Assembly (NCBI GenBank): GCA_964569315.1
Contig: CAZMUZ010000002.1
Coordinates: 31,433-95,432 of the forward strand
Length of the DNA: 64,000 bases
DNA from: CADEFF01 sp964569315
GTDB taxonomy: Bacteria; Pseudomonadota; Alphaproteobacteria; Dongiales; Dongiaceae
Direction: 5' to 3'
The position numbers and the translations under genes are program-made. Under the pieces are notes generated by a model, which had not been told where the DNA came from, did not search any database, and worked only from the letters and a program-made list of their open reading frames with translations. Positions 1 through 8,784 of this stretch are shown piece by piece. Numbering within the stretch: the stretch's first letter is position 1; each line of letters begins with the position of its first letter.

Positions 1-549
1 CGGCACAACATCAAGGAGAAGCACTGTCAGAACCTGTCGCGTTCCCGGCAGTTCAAGCCGGGCGAGCCTTACATCATCAAGGATCACTTCGACGTGGGCG
101 ACGTGATCTATTCGACCGGCTACCGGCCGATGATGACGATCGTGGCCGATACGGCGGTTCCCGGCGGGGTGCATGAGATCGAGCTGCATTCCTGCAACAC
201 GGACATGTACAAGCGCATGGGCCTCGAGCCGCCGCCGAATGGCGGTTGCTGGGAGATCCTGTCGGCGGTGCTGAAGCCTTACGGGATCACGCCCGAGGAC
301 ATTCCGGACACGTTCGACGTGTTCGCCAATCTCCGCCACTATCCGGCGGAATCGCAGTGGCGCTTCGAGCCTCCGGTGACGCGCCCGGGCGACTATTTCG
401 AGCTGCTCGCCGAGATGGATGTGATCGTGGGTCTGTCGGTCTGCCCGTTCACCTGGGCGACCAACAACTGGGTGATCACGCCCCTCAAGCTCGAGGTCTA
501 CGACGTCGAGTACTGGTCGGCGACGGAGCTGCGCGACCGCGCGAGCTAG
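1..549 (+). CDS. DUF1989 (urea carboxylase-associated) family protein, 5' truncated
   Basis: An open frame runs from the first base of the window to the TAG at 547-549, about 182 codons, so the N-terminus is missing. The C-terminal part is typical of DUF1989 proteins: a His/Cys-containing stretch (ELHSCNTDMYKRMG) and the closing PGDYFELLAEMDVIVGLSVCP segment. The family was long annotated as urea-carboxylase-associated and includes the two subunits of carboxyguanidine deiminase (CgdAB). A second, divergent member lies at 8125-8739 on the other strand, but no guanidine or urea carboxylase is present, so the substrate cannot be named. A strong hairpin follows the stop, so this gene ends its own transcription unit. 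Confidence 0.85.
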   Translation, partial: RHNIKEKHCQNLSRSRQFKPGEPYIIKDHFDVGDVIYSTGYRPMMTIVADTAVPGGVHEIELHSCNTDMYKRMGLEPPPNGGCWEILSAVLKPYGITPEDIPDTFDVFANLRHYPAESQWRFEPPVTRPGDYFELLAEMDVIVGLSVCPFTWATNNWVITPLKLEVYDVEYWSATELRDRAS

Positions 550-555
550 AATGAC

Positions 556-588
556 GGCCTGCCGCCGGCTGCGTTCCGGCGGCAGGCC
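556..588. terminator. Strong GC hairpin after the DUF1989 gene
   Basis: A perfect 13-bp stem (GGCCTGCCGCCGG at 556-568, its complement at 576-588) with a 7-base loop starts 7 bases after the stop codon. It is followed by a short mixed GTGTTCCCC tract and not a long U run, so it is a terminator or mRNA-end hairpin of imperfect intrinsic type. Confidence 0.6.
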
Positions 589-612
589 GGTGTTCCCCCG
601 GTCGCCGAGGCC

Positions 613-653
613 TATGCAATGTGGTTATCGGAATGAAGCTGCATTATGCATTG
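613..653. promoter_or_regulatory. Operator-like repeats before the aminotransferase/hydantoinase operon
   Basis: Two direct half-sites, TATGCAATG (613-621) and TATGCATTG (645-653), lie 32 bp apart, about three helical turns. The second overlaps a perfect palindrome TGCAT-T-ATGCA (640-650). The patch is AT-rich relative to its surroundings and sits 64 bp before the start at 717. It looks like a regulator binding site; the regulator is not identifiable. Confidence 0.35.
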
Positions 654-716
654 GACATATGATCCCGAGTGCCCTGCAATCGCCTTCCCGGTCGGTTCGA
701 ATTGAGCGGAGACGCC

Positions 717-2009
717 ATGGCTTCGGTCCAGGAGGATTTCGTCCGTCGCGCCCATGACGCGATCCCGGGCGGCTCGCTCGGCACCTATTTTCCTGCCGAC
801 GGGCAGGAGTTCGTCATCGCGCGCGGCGAAGGCGCGCACGTCTTCGATACGGCCGGGAAGAAATATATCGACTATGTGCTGGGGTCCGGTCCCATGGTGC
901 TGGGCCACGCGCATCCAGCCGTCGTGGCGGCGGTGACGGCGCAGCTCCAGCGCGGCAGCTCCTTCTATGCGCTGAACGAGCCGGCGGTGCTGCTCGCGGA
1001 GAAGCTGCGCGAGTCCGTGCCCTGCGCCGAGCAGGTGAAGTTTTGCAGCTCCGGCTCGGAAGCCTGCTTCTTCGCCCTGCGCATCGCGCGCGCCGCCACC
1101 AGGCGGAACAAGATCCTCAAGTTCGAAGGCGCCTATCACGGCCATTTCGACGCCACCCTGATGGGCACATGGCCGGGCAAGCTGCCGAACGAGACCTATC
1201 CGGCCGCGATGCCGGATTCCGCCGGCATTCCGCAGAGCGTGCGCGGCGACGTGCTGGTAGCGCCCTTCAACGATCTGGAGCGGACCGCCGAGATCGTGAA
1301 GGCGCACAAGGAGGATCTCGCCGCCATCATCGTGGAGCCGCAGAGCCGGTTGGTGGATCCCAAGCCCGGCTTCCTCGAGGGGCTGCGCCGGCTGGCCCAT
1401 GAGGCAGGCGCGATCCTGGTGTTCGACGAGGTGGTAATGGGCTTTCGCGTCGCCCGCGGCGGCGCGCAGGAGCTCTATGGCGTGATCCCCGACATCGCCT
1501 GCTTCGGCAAGGTGCTGGGCGGCGGCTATCCGCTGGCGGCGGTCGCGGCGAGCCGGCCGCTCATGCAGCTCTGCAACCCGCGCAACAAGGGGCAGGCCGA
1601 CTACGCCTATATGAGCGGCACGCTGAACGGCAATGCCGTGGCCGCCGCCGCCGGCCTCGCGACCCTGACCGAGCTTGAGAAGCCCGGCGCCTACGACCGG
1701 CTTCGTGCGATCGGCGAGCGGATGCGCTCGGGCCTGCGTCAGGCGGCGTCGCGCGCCGGCGTGGCGGCCCAGGTGCTCGGCGTCGGCCCCATGGCGAACA
1801 TCTACTTCACCGCCACCCCCATCACCGACTACCGCACGGCCGAGACCCACGATGCGGCGCGCAGCAAGGCGCTCGGCCGCGAGCTCTTGAAGCGCGGCTT
1901 TCTTACTCATCTCGTCACCAAGATCTACATGTCGCTTGCCCATAGCGATGCCGATATCGACCACACGGTCGGCGCGGTGGAAGAGTTGCTGAAGGCGGAC
2001 GGGCGGTAG
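717..2009 (+). CDS. Class III aminotransferase, glutamate-1-semialdehyde aminomutase-like
   Basis: A 430-residue PLP enzyme of the GSAM/class III aminotransferase family. Visible hallmarks are the N-terminal PGG segment, SSGSEACFFALRIAR, FEGAYHGHFD, the PLP-binding FDEVVMGFR and the Schiff-base lysine K265 in CFGKVLGGGYPLAA. K265 is the same position as in HemL. I chose the ATG at 717 (MASVQED) over an upstream GTG at 669 because the family begins here and GAGCGGA lies just before it. The context (HyuA, HyuB, a thiol dioxygenase, a rhodanese) points to catabolic transamination and not tetrapyrrole synthesis. The amino donor or acceptor is unknown. It is probably the first gene of an operon running to 8111. 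Confidence 0.9.
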   Translation: MASVQEDFVRRAHDAIPGGSLGTYFPADGQEFVIARGEGAHVFDTAGKKYIDYVLGSGPMVLGHAHPAVVAAVTAQLQRGSSFYALNEPAVLLAEKLRESVPCAEQVKFCSSGSEACFFALRIARAATRRNKILKFEGAYHGHFDATLMGTWPGKLPNETYPAAMPDSAGIPQSVRGDVLVAPFNDLERTAEIVKAHKEDLAAIIVEPQSRLVDPKPGFLEGLRRLAHEAGAILVFDEVVMGFRVARGGAQELYGVIPDIACFGKVLGGGYPLAAVAASRPLMQLCNPRNKGQADYAYMSGTLNGNAVAAAAGLATLTELEKPGAYDRLRAIGERMRSGLRQAASRAGVAAQVLGVGPMANIYFTATPITDYRTAETHDAARSKALGRELLKRGFLTHLVTKIYMSLAHSDADIDHTVGAVEELLKADGR

Positions 2010-2065
2010 GCCGGTCTCGCAGGTCGGTCTGACGGAGCCCCAAGGCAAGCTGGAGGATCACGAGA

Positions 2066-4138
2066 ATGGCGTGGCGTGTCGGGGTCGATATCGGCGGGAC
2101 CTTCACCGACGTCGCGATGGTGGAGGAGGCGACCGGCCGTATCGGGATCGCCAAGGTCCTGACGACCCCGCACGACTTCAGCGAAGCCGTCATCGACGGC
2201 ATTCGGCAGGGGCTGGCGCGCGAGCGGATCGCGCCTGCCGATGTGTCGCTGCTTGCCCATGCGACGACCGTCGTCACCAATGCGCTGCTGGAGCACAAGG
2301 GCGCGAAGGCGGGGCTCGTCACCACCCGCGGCTTCCGCGATGTGCTGGAGCTGCGCCGCTCCTCCCGTTCCGACCTCTACGATCTGTTCCAGGACGGGCC
2401 GGCGATCCTGGTGCCGCGCCGCTGGCGCTACGAGATTACCGAGCGGATCGACGCGCAGGGCGCCGTGGTGACGCCGCTCGATGAGTCCGAGATCGACGAC
2501 GTCATTGCCGCGATCCGGGACGCGGGCCTCGAAGCGGTCGCGGTTTCCTTCCTCTTCTCCTTCCTCAATGACCGGCATGAGCGGATCGTCGGCGAGCGGC
2601 TTCGCAAGGCCCTGCCGAAGGTGAAGATCTTCCTCTCCTGCGAGGTGCTGCCGGAGGTGCGCGAGTTCGAGCGCGCCAGCACTACCGCCGTCTGCGCCTA
2701 TGTGGCGCCGGTGCTGGAGAGCTATCTCGGCCGGCTGCAGAAGGCCGTGACGGAACTCGGCCTGCCCAAGCTCTATGTGATGGGCTCGAGCGGCGGCGTG
2801 TTCGACATCGCGGAAGGGCTCCGCATGCCGGCCATGGCGGTGGAGTCGGGACCGGCGGCGGGCGTGATCGCGGCGGCGCTTGTCGGCCGGCAGCTCGGCC
2901 TCGCCAACGTGATCTCTTTCGACATGGGCGGCACCACCGCCAAGGCGAGCCTGATCGCCGATGGCGAGGTGGCGGTGACGGCCGAGTACGAAGTGGGCGG
3001 TTCCGGCCACGTCAATCGCTGGCAGCATGGGTCGGGCCATCCGATCCGCGTGCCGGTGATCGATCTCGCCGAGGTGAGCGCCGGCGGCGGCAGCATCGCC
3101 TGGGTCGATCCCGGCGGCGCGCTCAAGGTCGGGCCGGGAAGCGCGGGCAGCATGCCCGGACCCGCCGCCTACGGGCGCGGCGGCGAGGCGGCGACCGTGA
3201 GCGACGCGAATGTCGTGCTCGGCTATCTCAATCGCGAAGCGCTGCTCGGCGGCGACCTCAAGATCGACCTCGCCGCCGCCGAGGCCGCCATCGCGCGGTC
3301 GGTCGGCGAGCCGCTCGGTCTTTCCGTGCCGGAAGCTGCGGCGCGGATCGTCGAGATCGTCGACAGCAATATGGCGGAAGCGCTTCGCATCGTCTCGATC
3401 GAGCGCGGTCACGACCCGCGCGAGTTCAGCCTCGTCGCCTTCGGCGGCGCGGGACCGATCCACGCCGCCTCGCTCGCGGGCGAACTGCAGATTCCAGAAG
3501 TCGTCGTGCCGCCGGCGCCGGGCGTGTTCTCGGCGCTCGGGCTCGTCGCGACCGACCTGCGACGCGATTATTCCCGCACGCTCTATGCCGATCTCGGCGC
3601 GGTCGAGCCCGCCGTGATCGCCGCAGCCTTCGCCGCCATGGAGGCGGAAGGTCGCACCATGCTGAGCGCCGCCAATGTCGCGGCCGAGCGGCGCGGCCTG
3701 TTGCGCTTCGCCGATATCCGCTATCGCCGCCAGGCCTACGAGCTCACCGTCCCCGTCGCCGACGGGCCGGTTACGCGAGACACGTTGAAGGGCCTCGTCG
3801 CCGCCTTTCATGACAAGCATCGCCAGACCTATGGCCATGCGAGCGACAGGGACGCGGTGCAGCTCGTCAATCTACGGCTCACGGCAGTGGGGCGCATCCC
3901 CGGCGTCACGCTCGCGCAACGCGTCGATGGAGCGGCTGGCTGCGCCAGCCCCCGCGACATATGGTTTGCGGGCGAGGGCTTCGTGCGCACGCCGGTCCAT
4001 TGGCGTCCGAGCCTGTCGGCCGGCACGGTGATCGATGGTCCGGCCGTGATCGAGGCGGTGGATTCGACGGCGGTGCTGCCGCCGGGATGGCAGGCGACGG
4101 TCGACGCGCAAGGCTATATTCGCATGAAGAGGCGCTGA
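2066..4138 (+). CDS. hyuA: Hydantoinase/oxoprolinase A subunit
   Basis: A 690-residue protein of the HyuA/N-methylhydantoinase A/5-oxoprolinase superfamily, the subunit that uses ATP to activate the substrate amide. Phosphate-binding motifs are visible: DIGGTFTDV near residue 8 and DMGGTTAKAS near residue 290. The order is Hydant_A_N (about 1-180), the Hydantoinase_A core (about 200-490) and a C-terminal domain (about 505-685), so it is full length. It lies three bases before the B subunit, the usual pairing. Whether the ring opened is a hydantoin, 5-oxoproline or a sulfur analogue cannot be read from sequence. The thiol dioxygenase downstream makes a cysteine-derived cyclic amide an attractive but unproven guess. 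Confidence 0.92.
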   Translation: MAWRVGVDIGGTFTDVAMVEEATGRIGIAKVLTTPHDFSEAVIDGIRQGLARERIAPADVSLLAHATTVVTNALLEHKGAKAGLVTTRGFRDVLELRRSSRSDLYDLFQDGPAILVPRRWRYEITERIDAQGAVVTPLDESEIDDVIAAIRDAGLEAVAVSFLFSFLNDRHERIVGERLRKALPKVKIFLSCEVLPEVREFERASTTAVCAYVAPVLESYLGRLQKAVTELGLPKLYVMGSSGGVFDIAEGLRMPAMAVESGPAAGVIAAALVGRQLGLANVISFDMGGTTAKASLIADGEVAVTAEYEVGGSGHVNRWQHGSGHPIRVPVIDLAEVSAGGGSIAWVDPGGALKVGPGSAGSMPGPAAYGRGGEAATVSDANVVLGYLNREALLGGDLKIDLAAAEAAIARSVGEPLGLSVPEAAARIVEIVDSNMAEALRIVSIERGHDPREFSLVAFGGAGPIHAASLAGELQIPEVVVPPAPGVFSALGLVATDLRRDYSRTLYADLGAVEPAVIAAAFAAMEAEGRTMLSAANVAAERRGLLRFADIRYRRQAYELTVPVADGPVTRDTLKGLVAAFHDKHRQTYGHASDRDAVQLVNLRLTAVGRIPGVTLAQRVDGAAGCASPRDIWFAGEGFVRTPVHWRPSLSAGTVIDGPAVIEAVDSTAVLPPGWQATVDAQGYIRMKRR

Positions 4139-4141
4139 GCC

Positions 4142-5857
4142 ATGCCCGACGAGAGCCCCTTGCGCATCAAGACGGATCCAGCCCGCTTCGAGGTCGTGAA
4201 GAACGCGCTCTATTCCACGGCCGAGGAGATGAAGATCATCGTGGCGAAGACCGCCTATTCGCCGCTGCTGAAGGTCGCGGGCGACTATTCCTGCGGCGTG
4301 TTCGATCTGGCTGGCAGCATGGTGGCGCAGGGGCCCGACCTGCCGATCCATCTGGGGTCGATGCCCGACGCGGTGCGGGCGGTGGTGAAGGCCTTCCCCG
4401 ACGCCGCGGCGGGCGACGTCTTCATCCACAACGACCCCTATAACGGCGGGTCGCACCTGCCCGACGTGAACGTCGTTACCCCGGCCTTCCTCGGCAACCG
4501 GCTGCTCGGCTTCTGCTGTGTGCGGGCCCACTGGCCCGATATCGGTAGCGCCAGCCCGGGGAGCTATGGCGCCGTCACCGAGATCTTCGGCGAGGGACTT
4601 CAGATCCCGCCGATTCGGCTCTATCGCGACGGCGTGCCCGACCGGAGCGTCGAGGCGCTGATCTGCGCCAACATCCGCATGCCGGCGGAACGCATGGGCG
4701 ACCTCCGCGCCCAGGTCGCGGCGAACCGGCGCGGGGCGCTGCGGCTCGAGACTCTGGCGAAGAAATATGGCGCCGATACGTTGCTGCAGATCATGCAGGA
4801 AGTGCAGGACTACTCCGAAGCGATGATGCGGCTCGCCTTTCGCAAGTTGCCGGATGGCGAGGCGAGCTTTACCGACACGATCGACGGCGACGGCATCCTG
4901 GCACCGGGTGCCAACGCGGACGAGACCTTCATCGTGAAGCTGAAGCTGGTGAAGCGCGGCGACCGGATCACGGCCGATTTCGCCGGCTCCGACCCGCAGG
5001 TGGCGGGTCCGATGAACGCGCCCCTCACGGTGACCGCGTCGGGCGTCTATTGCGCCCTGAAGATGATCGCCGATCCGAAGAGCCTCATTCCGGCGAACAG
5101 CGGCTGCTGGCGTCCGATCGTCATCGAAGCGCCTGTCGGGTCGGTCGTCAACGCGCAGTCGCCCGCGCCCGTCGTCTATGCCAATCACGAGATGTCGGCC
5201 CGCGTCGCCGACATGATCTTCGCCGCGATGTACAAGATATCGCCGGAGAATGTGATGGCGGGCTCGCAGGGAACCTCGGCGATCGTGACCTTCGGCGGCG
5301 TCGATTATCGGACCTCCGAACGCTATGTGAGCTACGAATCGACCAAGGGCGGCTTCGGTGCGCGGCCGGTGAAGGATGGCGTCAACGGTCTCGCCAGTAC
5401 GGTCGCCAACATGATGAACACGCCGATCGAGATGCTGGAGATGAGCTTTCCGCTGCGGGTCGAGGAATATGCGCTGATCCCGGACAGCGGTGGCGCCGGA
5501 ACCTGGCGCGGCGGGCTCGGCGTGAAGCGCGCCTGGCGAATTCTCGGTCGGGACTCGAATTCGGCGAGCTGCTGCGAGCGCAGCGTGACGCCGCCCTTCG
5601 GCCTCGCGGGCGGCCTGCCGGGCAGCCCGACGCGCCTGACCTTGGAGCAGGCTGGCAAGCCCGTCGAACTCTTGCCGAGCAAGGGTGGCTTCGTGGCGCC
5701 GGCCGATGCGCGGGTGGTGATGGAGGCGCCGGGCTCGGGCGGCTATGGTCCGCCCGCCAGACGGAACCGCGAGCGGCTGCGCAACGATCTGATCGATGGC
5801 TATGTGACGCCGGAAGGCGCGCGACGCGACTACGGTGTCGATCCCGAGACGCTTTAG
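4142..5857 (+). CDS. hyuB: Hydantoinase/oxoprolinase B subunit
   Basis: A 571-residue HyuB-family protein, the partner of the A subunit directly upstream (stop TGA at 4136-4138, ATG at 4142). Characteristic segments are DYSCGVFDLAGSMVAQGPDL near residue 50, HNDPYNGGSHLPDV near residue 97 and the C-terminal GGAGTWRGGLG and SKGGF stretches. Together the two subunits form an ATP-dependent amidohydrolase of the N-methylhydantoinase/oxoprolinase type in the cytoplasm. Length and motifs look complete. Fifty bases separate it from the next gene, which has its own strong ribosome-binding site. Confidence 0.92.
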   Translation: MPDESPLRIKTDPARFEVVKNALYSTAEEMKIIVAKTAYSPLLKVAGDYSCGVFDLAGSMVAQGPDLPIHLGSMPDAVRAVVKAFPDAAAGDVFIHNDPYNGGSHLPDVNVVTPAFLGNRLLGFCCVRAHWPDIGSASPGSYGAVTEIFGEGLQIPPIRLYRDGVPDRSVEALICANIRMPAERMGDLRAQVAANRRGALRLETLAKKYGADTLLQIMQEVQDYSEAMMRLAFRKLPDGEASFTDTIDGDGILAPGANADETFIVKLKLVKRGDRITADFAGSDPQVAGPMNAPLTVTASGVYCALKMIADPKSLIPANSGCWRPIVIEAPVGSVVNAQSPAPVVYANHEMSARVADMIFAAMYKISPENVMAGSQGTSAIVTFGGVDYRTSERYVSYESTKGGFGARPVKDGVNGLASTVANMMNTPIEMLEMSFPLRVEEYALIPDSGGAGTWRGGLGVKRAWRILGRDSNSASCCERSVTPPFGLAGGLPGSPTRLTLEQAGKPVELLPSKGGFVAPADARVVMEAPGSGGYGPPARRNRERLRNDLIDGYVTPEGARRDYGVDPETL

Positions 5858-5907
5858 CAAGGCGGCGTGCCGGCCCTGGAAGGCCGCGACTCAAGGAGGA
5901 ACAGGCG

Positions 5908-6483
5908 ATGAGCAAGCATCCCGAAGCCGAAGCGATGGTCCTCGAGGCGAAGAACGCAATCCGGTGCCATGGCGTCACGCGCGCCGGCATGAAGGACGTC
6001 TTGGTTTCGCTGCAGGCGCTGGCGAAGCGGACCGAGCTATGGACGAGCGACCGGTTCCACGACCCGAAGCCGGACGAGCTCCAGGTGCGGCATTTCGTGC
6101 GCGAGGATCCGGACCAGAGCTTCGCGCTCTATCTCAACGTGCTGCGGCCTGGAAAAAAGATCTTTCCGCATAACCACACCACCTGGGCCTGCGTCGCGGC
6201 GGTCGCCGGGCAGGAGCATAACGCGCTGCACGAAATTACCGAGGGCGGACTTCGCATCGGGCCGGCGAAGCTGCGCAAGATCGAGGAGATCGTGGTGGAG
6301 CCGGGGCGGAGCATCGCCATGCTGGCCGACGACATCCATTCGGTCGAGGTCAGGGGCGACCGCATCGTCCGCCATTTGCACTTTTACGGGCTTGCCCTCG
6401 AGGCCGTCTCGGGCGGCATCATGTTCGATCCTGTGAAGAACCTGGCCTTCGCCAACTCGATCGGGGTGACGACGACGCGATGA
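5908..6483 (+). CDS. Cysteine-dioxygenase-type cupin
   Basis: A 191-residue cupin resembling cysteine or 3-mercaptopropionate dioxygenases (non-haem iron enzymes oxidising thiols to sulfinates). The likely iron ligands are visible: H88 and H90 in PHNHTTW, and H144 in DDIHSVE. A further HLH follows at 156-158. The start at 5908 is set by AGGAGGA seven bases upstream, although the frame is open much further upstream. Its stop overlaps the next start (ATGA), so it is translationally coupled to the rhodanese. Thiol dioxygenase plus rhodanese indicates sulfur handling. The exact thiol substrate is inferred only. Confidence 0.85.
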   Translation: MSKHPEAEAMVLEAKNAIRCHGVTRAGMKDVLVSLQALAKRTELWTSDRFHDPKPDELQVRHFVREDPDQSFALYLNVLRPGKKIFPHNHTTWACVAAVAGQEHNALHEITEGGLRIGPAKLRKIEEIVVEPGRSIAMLADDIHSVEVRGDRIVRHLHFYGLALEAVSGGIMFDPVKNLAFANSIGVTTTR

Positions 6484-8111
6484 GTTCGCGCCCGGCGCAG
6501 GCGTCGGAGGCCGGTCCTGCGATTTCGGCGGCGACCGTCAAGTTCGAGCTCCATGGCGGCCGCGAGGTCGCGCTGCTGGATGTCCGCGAGCATGGCGAGT
6601 TCGCGGCCGGCCATCCGTTCCTCGCGACCTCGGTGCCGCTGAGCCGGTTCGAGCCCGAACTGCTGCGTCTCGCTCCCAACCCAGCGGCACGCCTCATTTT
6701 CTATGATGAAGGAGCGGGTCTGCGTGCCGCCCGGGCGGTCCGGATCGCTCGGACGCTCGGCTATCGCGACCTGGCGATCATGACGGGCGGTGCGGCGGCG
6801 TGGCGCGCCGCCGGCTATGCGCTCTTCGAGGGCGAGCATCTGCCGAGCAAGACCTTCGGCGAGCTGCTACAGGAAGCCTGCGAGGTTCCGACCGTCTCGG
6901 CGGCGGCGCTCGACAGCCGCCGGAAACAGGGGGAGAAGATCCTCCTGCTCGACGGACGGCCCTTCGAAGAGCATCGCCGGATGTGCATCCCGGATAGCAT
7001 TTGCCTGCCGAACGGCGACCTCGCCTATCGGATTGGCGCGGCGCTGGACACCGACGCGACGCCGATCGTGGTGCATTGCGCGGGGCGTACGCGCGGCATC
7101 GTTGGCGCGCAGACCCTGCGGAATCTCGAGCTTCCGAATCCGGTCGCGGCGCTCGAGGACGGCACGCAGGGCTGGCGCCTTGCCGGCCTGGTCCTGGAAC
7201 ACGGATCCGAACGGCTCGTGCGCGACGTGCCTGACAAGGCGGTGCGGCACGAGCAGTTCGCGCAGGCCCGCCGTTATGCCGAGCGCTGGGGCGTGCCGCG
7301 GCTCGACGTCGAGACGCTCCTCGCCTGGGCTCGCGAAAGCACGCGCACGACCTATCTGCTCGATGTGCGGAGCCCCGAGGAATTCGCGACGCGCCGGGCG
7401 GCCGCGATCCAGAACGCGCCGGGCGGCCAGCTCGTCCAGGCAACGGATCGCTGGCTCGCCGTGCGCGGGGCCCGCGTGGTCCTGCTAGACGATACGGAAA
7501 TCCGCGCGGTCGTCACCGCGAACTGGCTGCGTCAGATGGGGTGGGACGCGATGGCGCTCGCCGGTGGCACCGCGGCCTGGCCGGCGCTCGCCGCGCTCGA
7601 GGAGCCGCGTGCCCATCGCTTCGACCATCTGCCGCGGATCTTGCCGGCCGAGCTCGCGGCGCTGCGTGCGAAGGCGCCGTCGTTCTCGATCCTCGACCTT
7701 CGCCCGAGCCTCGACTTCCGTGCGGCGCATCTCGACGGCGCGCGCTGGGCCGTGCGCGCGCAGCTTCCGCAGCTCCTCGCGAGCGCGACGGCGGACCTGC
7801 CGGTGGTCCTCGTCGCGAGCGACGCGGTGTTGGCGGGCCTTGCCGCCGCCGATCTGACGGCGCTCGGTTTCAAGCCGCAATGGCTCTCGGGCGATGTGGC
7901 GGACTGGCAGGCTGCCGGTCTTGCGACCATCGGCACGCCCGAGGATCCGCCCGATGCCGATCGCGTGGATTTCGCCCGCTTCGCCCATGACCGCCATGCC
8001 GGCAATCTGGCAGCCTCGCGGGAATATCTTGCCTGGGAAAAGGGGCTGGTGGGCCGGCTCGACCGCTATGAGCGCGCGGTCTTCAAGGTCGCGAACGGAA
8101 GCCGGCCCTGA
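6480..8111 (+). CDS. Four-domain rhodanese-related sulfurtransferase
   Basis: A 543-residue protein made of four tandem rhodanese folds: about residues 15-118, 137-240, 275-375 and 388-485. Each has the LLDVR/LLDGR/LLDVR/ILDLR strand and a GG.AAW- or GT.GW-like closing motif. Only domain 2 keeps the catalytic cysteine (C200, loop HCAGRTRG). The equivalent loops in domains 1, 3 and 4 read YDEGAG, LDDTEI and ASDAVL, so they are catalytically dead. It overlaps the dioxygenase stop by four bases (ATGA). Likely role: transfer or detoxification of sulfane sulfur or sulfite made by the thiol pathway; the inactive domains may serve for binding or regulation. Confidence 0.9.
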   Translation: MSSRPAQASEAGPAISAATVKFELHGGREVALLDVREHGEFAAGHPFLATSVPLSRFEPELLRLAPNPAARLIFYDEGAGLRAARAVRIARTLGYRDLAIMTGGAAAWRAAGYALFEGEHLPSKTFGELLQEACEVPTVSAAALDSRRKQGEKILLLDGRPFEEHRRMCIPDSICLPNGDLAYRIGAALDTDATPIVVHCAGRTRGIVGAQTLRNLELPNPVAALEDGTQGWRLAGLVLEHGSERLVRDVPDKAVRHEQFAQARRYAERWGVPRLDVETLLAWARESTRTTYLLDVRSPEEFATRRAAAIQNAPGGQLVQATDRWLAVRGARVVLLDDTEIRAVVTANWLRQMGWDAMALAGGTAAWPALAALEEPRAHRFDHLPRILPAELAALRAKAPSFSILDLRPSLDFRAAHLDGARWAVRAQLPQLLASATADLPVVLVASDAVLAGLAAADLTALGFKPQWLSGDVADWQAAGLATIGTPEDPPDADRVDFARFAHDRHAGNLAASREYLAWEKGLVGRLDRYERAVFKVANGSRP

Positions 8112-8124
8112 CCGTCGGCCGCCG

Positions 8125-8739
8125 TCATCCGCGCAGCACCTCGATCCGGAGCGGGGTCGATTTCCCGCCATTGATGTCGTTCATGCCGATGTCGCAGGAG
8201 CAGGCGGTGAGGACGAACACCAGATCCATCTCCGCGCGGAAAACGACATAGTCGCCGGGCTTGGTCGGCATCGGGCCCGCAATGAGCTCGCCGTCGGTGC
8301 GCGGCGGCGTGTTCTCGAAGATGTTGACGGGATCCGGCACGACGCGATGCTGGATGCCTACCTCGGCCGAAGCCTTCAGGTAGTTGTCGCGGCAATTCGG
8401 GTGATATTCGGTGCAGCCGAGCGTCTGGAACAGCGGCAGATCGCAGGGCGCGAACAGCATGTCGTGAACGCCGGGTGAGCTGTCCTCGACGAAGGTCAGG
8501 ATCGGCCGCCGGAGCGTACTGTAGAAACATTCGCCGACCTCGGGAAAGAGCTTCCAGATCGTGGCCCGCGTGACCGACGCGCTCAGGAACTCGGAATGAT
8601 CGGCAGCGGAAAGCGCGAATACGTCCCCGATCTGCTTTCCCTCGACGTCCGTGACACGGATATGGTCGCCCTTCTTCGCGAAGACGGCTCGCCCGGAATA
8701 GCCCGGCACCTCGGTTGTTTCGACGATCGCTCTGTCCAC
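8125..8739 (-). CDS. DUF1989 family protein
   Basis: A 204-residue DUF1989 protein, divergent from the one at the window start but with the same layout. It has a FALSAADHSEFLSA segment, a cysteine/histidine cluster (LGCTEYHPNC), and the closing PGDYVVFRAEMDLVFVLTACSCD. I chose the GTG at 8739 (VDRAIVETTE) because a purine-rich GCGGGAGCGA precedes it and the upstream continuation of the frame has no family similarity. It converges on the rhodanese gene with a 13-base gap. The DUF1989 family includes carboxyguanidine deiminase subunits, which act as heterodimers, so the two window members could be partners. That is inference. Confidence 0.85.
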   Translation of the reverse strand: MDRAIVETTEVPGYSGRAVFAKKGDHIRVTDVEGKQIGDVFALSAADHSEFLSASVTRATIWKLFPEVGECFYSTLRRPILTFVEDSSPGVHDMLFAPCDLPLFQTLGCTEYHPNCRDNYLKASAEVGIQHRVVPDPVNIFENTPPRTDGELIAGPMPTKPGDYVVFRAEMDLVFVLTACSCDIGMNDINGGKSTPLRIEVLRG

Positions 8740-8764
8740 TGGTCGCTCCCGCTTGATGGCTGTT

Positions 8765-8784
8765 GCACGATTCCCCGATCGTGC
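8765..8784. promoter_or_regulatory. Inverted repeat upstream of the minus-strand DUF1989 gene
   Basis: GCACGAT (8765-8771) and ATCGTGC (8778-8784) form a perfect 7-bp inverted repeat with a 6-base spacer, 26 bases upstream of the GTG. It could be an operator or a leader hairpin. Confidence 0.3.

Noticed and set aside
717..2009. Assignment of the aminotransferase as HemL (tetrapyrrole synthesis)
   Set aside because: The family match is clear, but the operon context is catabolic and such paralogues commonly have other substrates.
612..2048. Long antisense open frame opposite the aminotransferase gene
   Set aside because: Arg/His/Gly-rich translation without family similarity; it mirrors the codon bias of a well-recognised gene. 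Similar antisense frames opposite hyuA, hyuB, prsT and the chain-length gene were dropped for the same reason.
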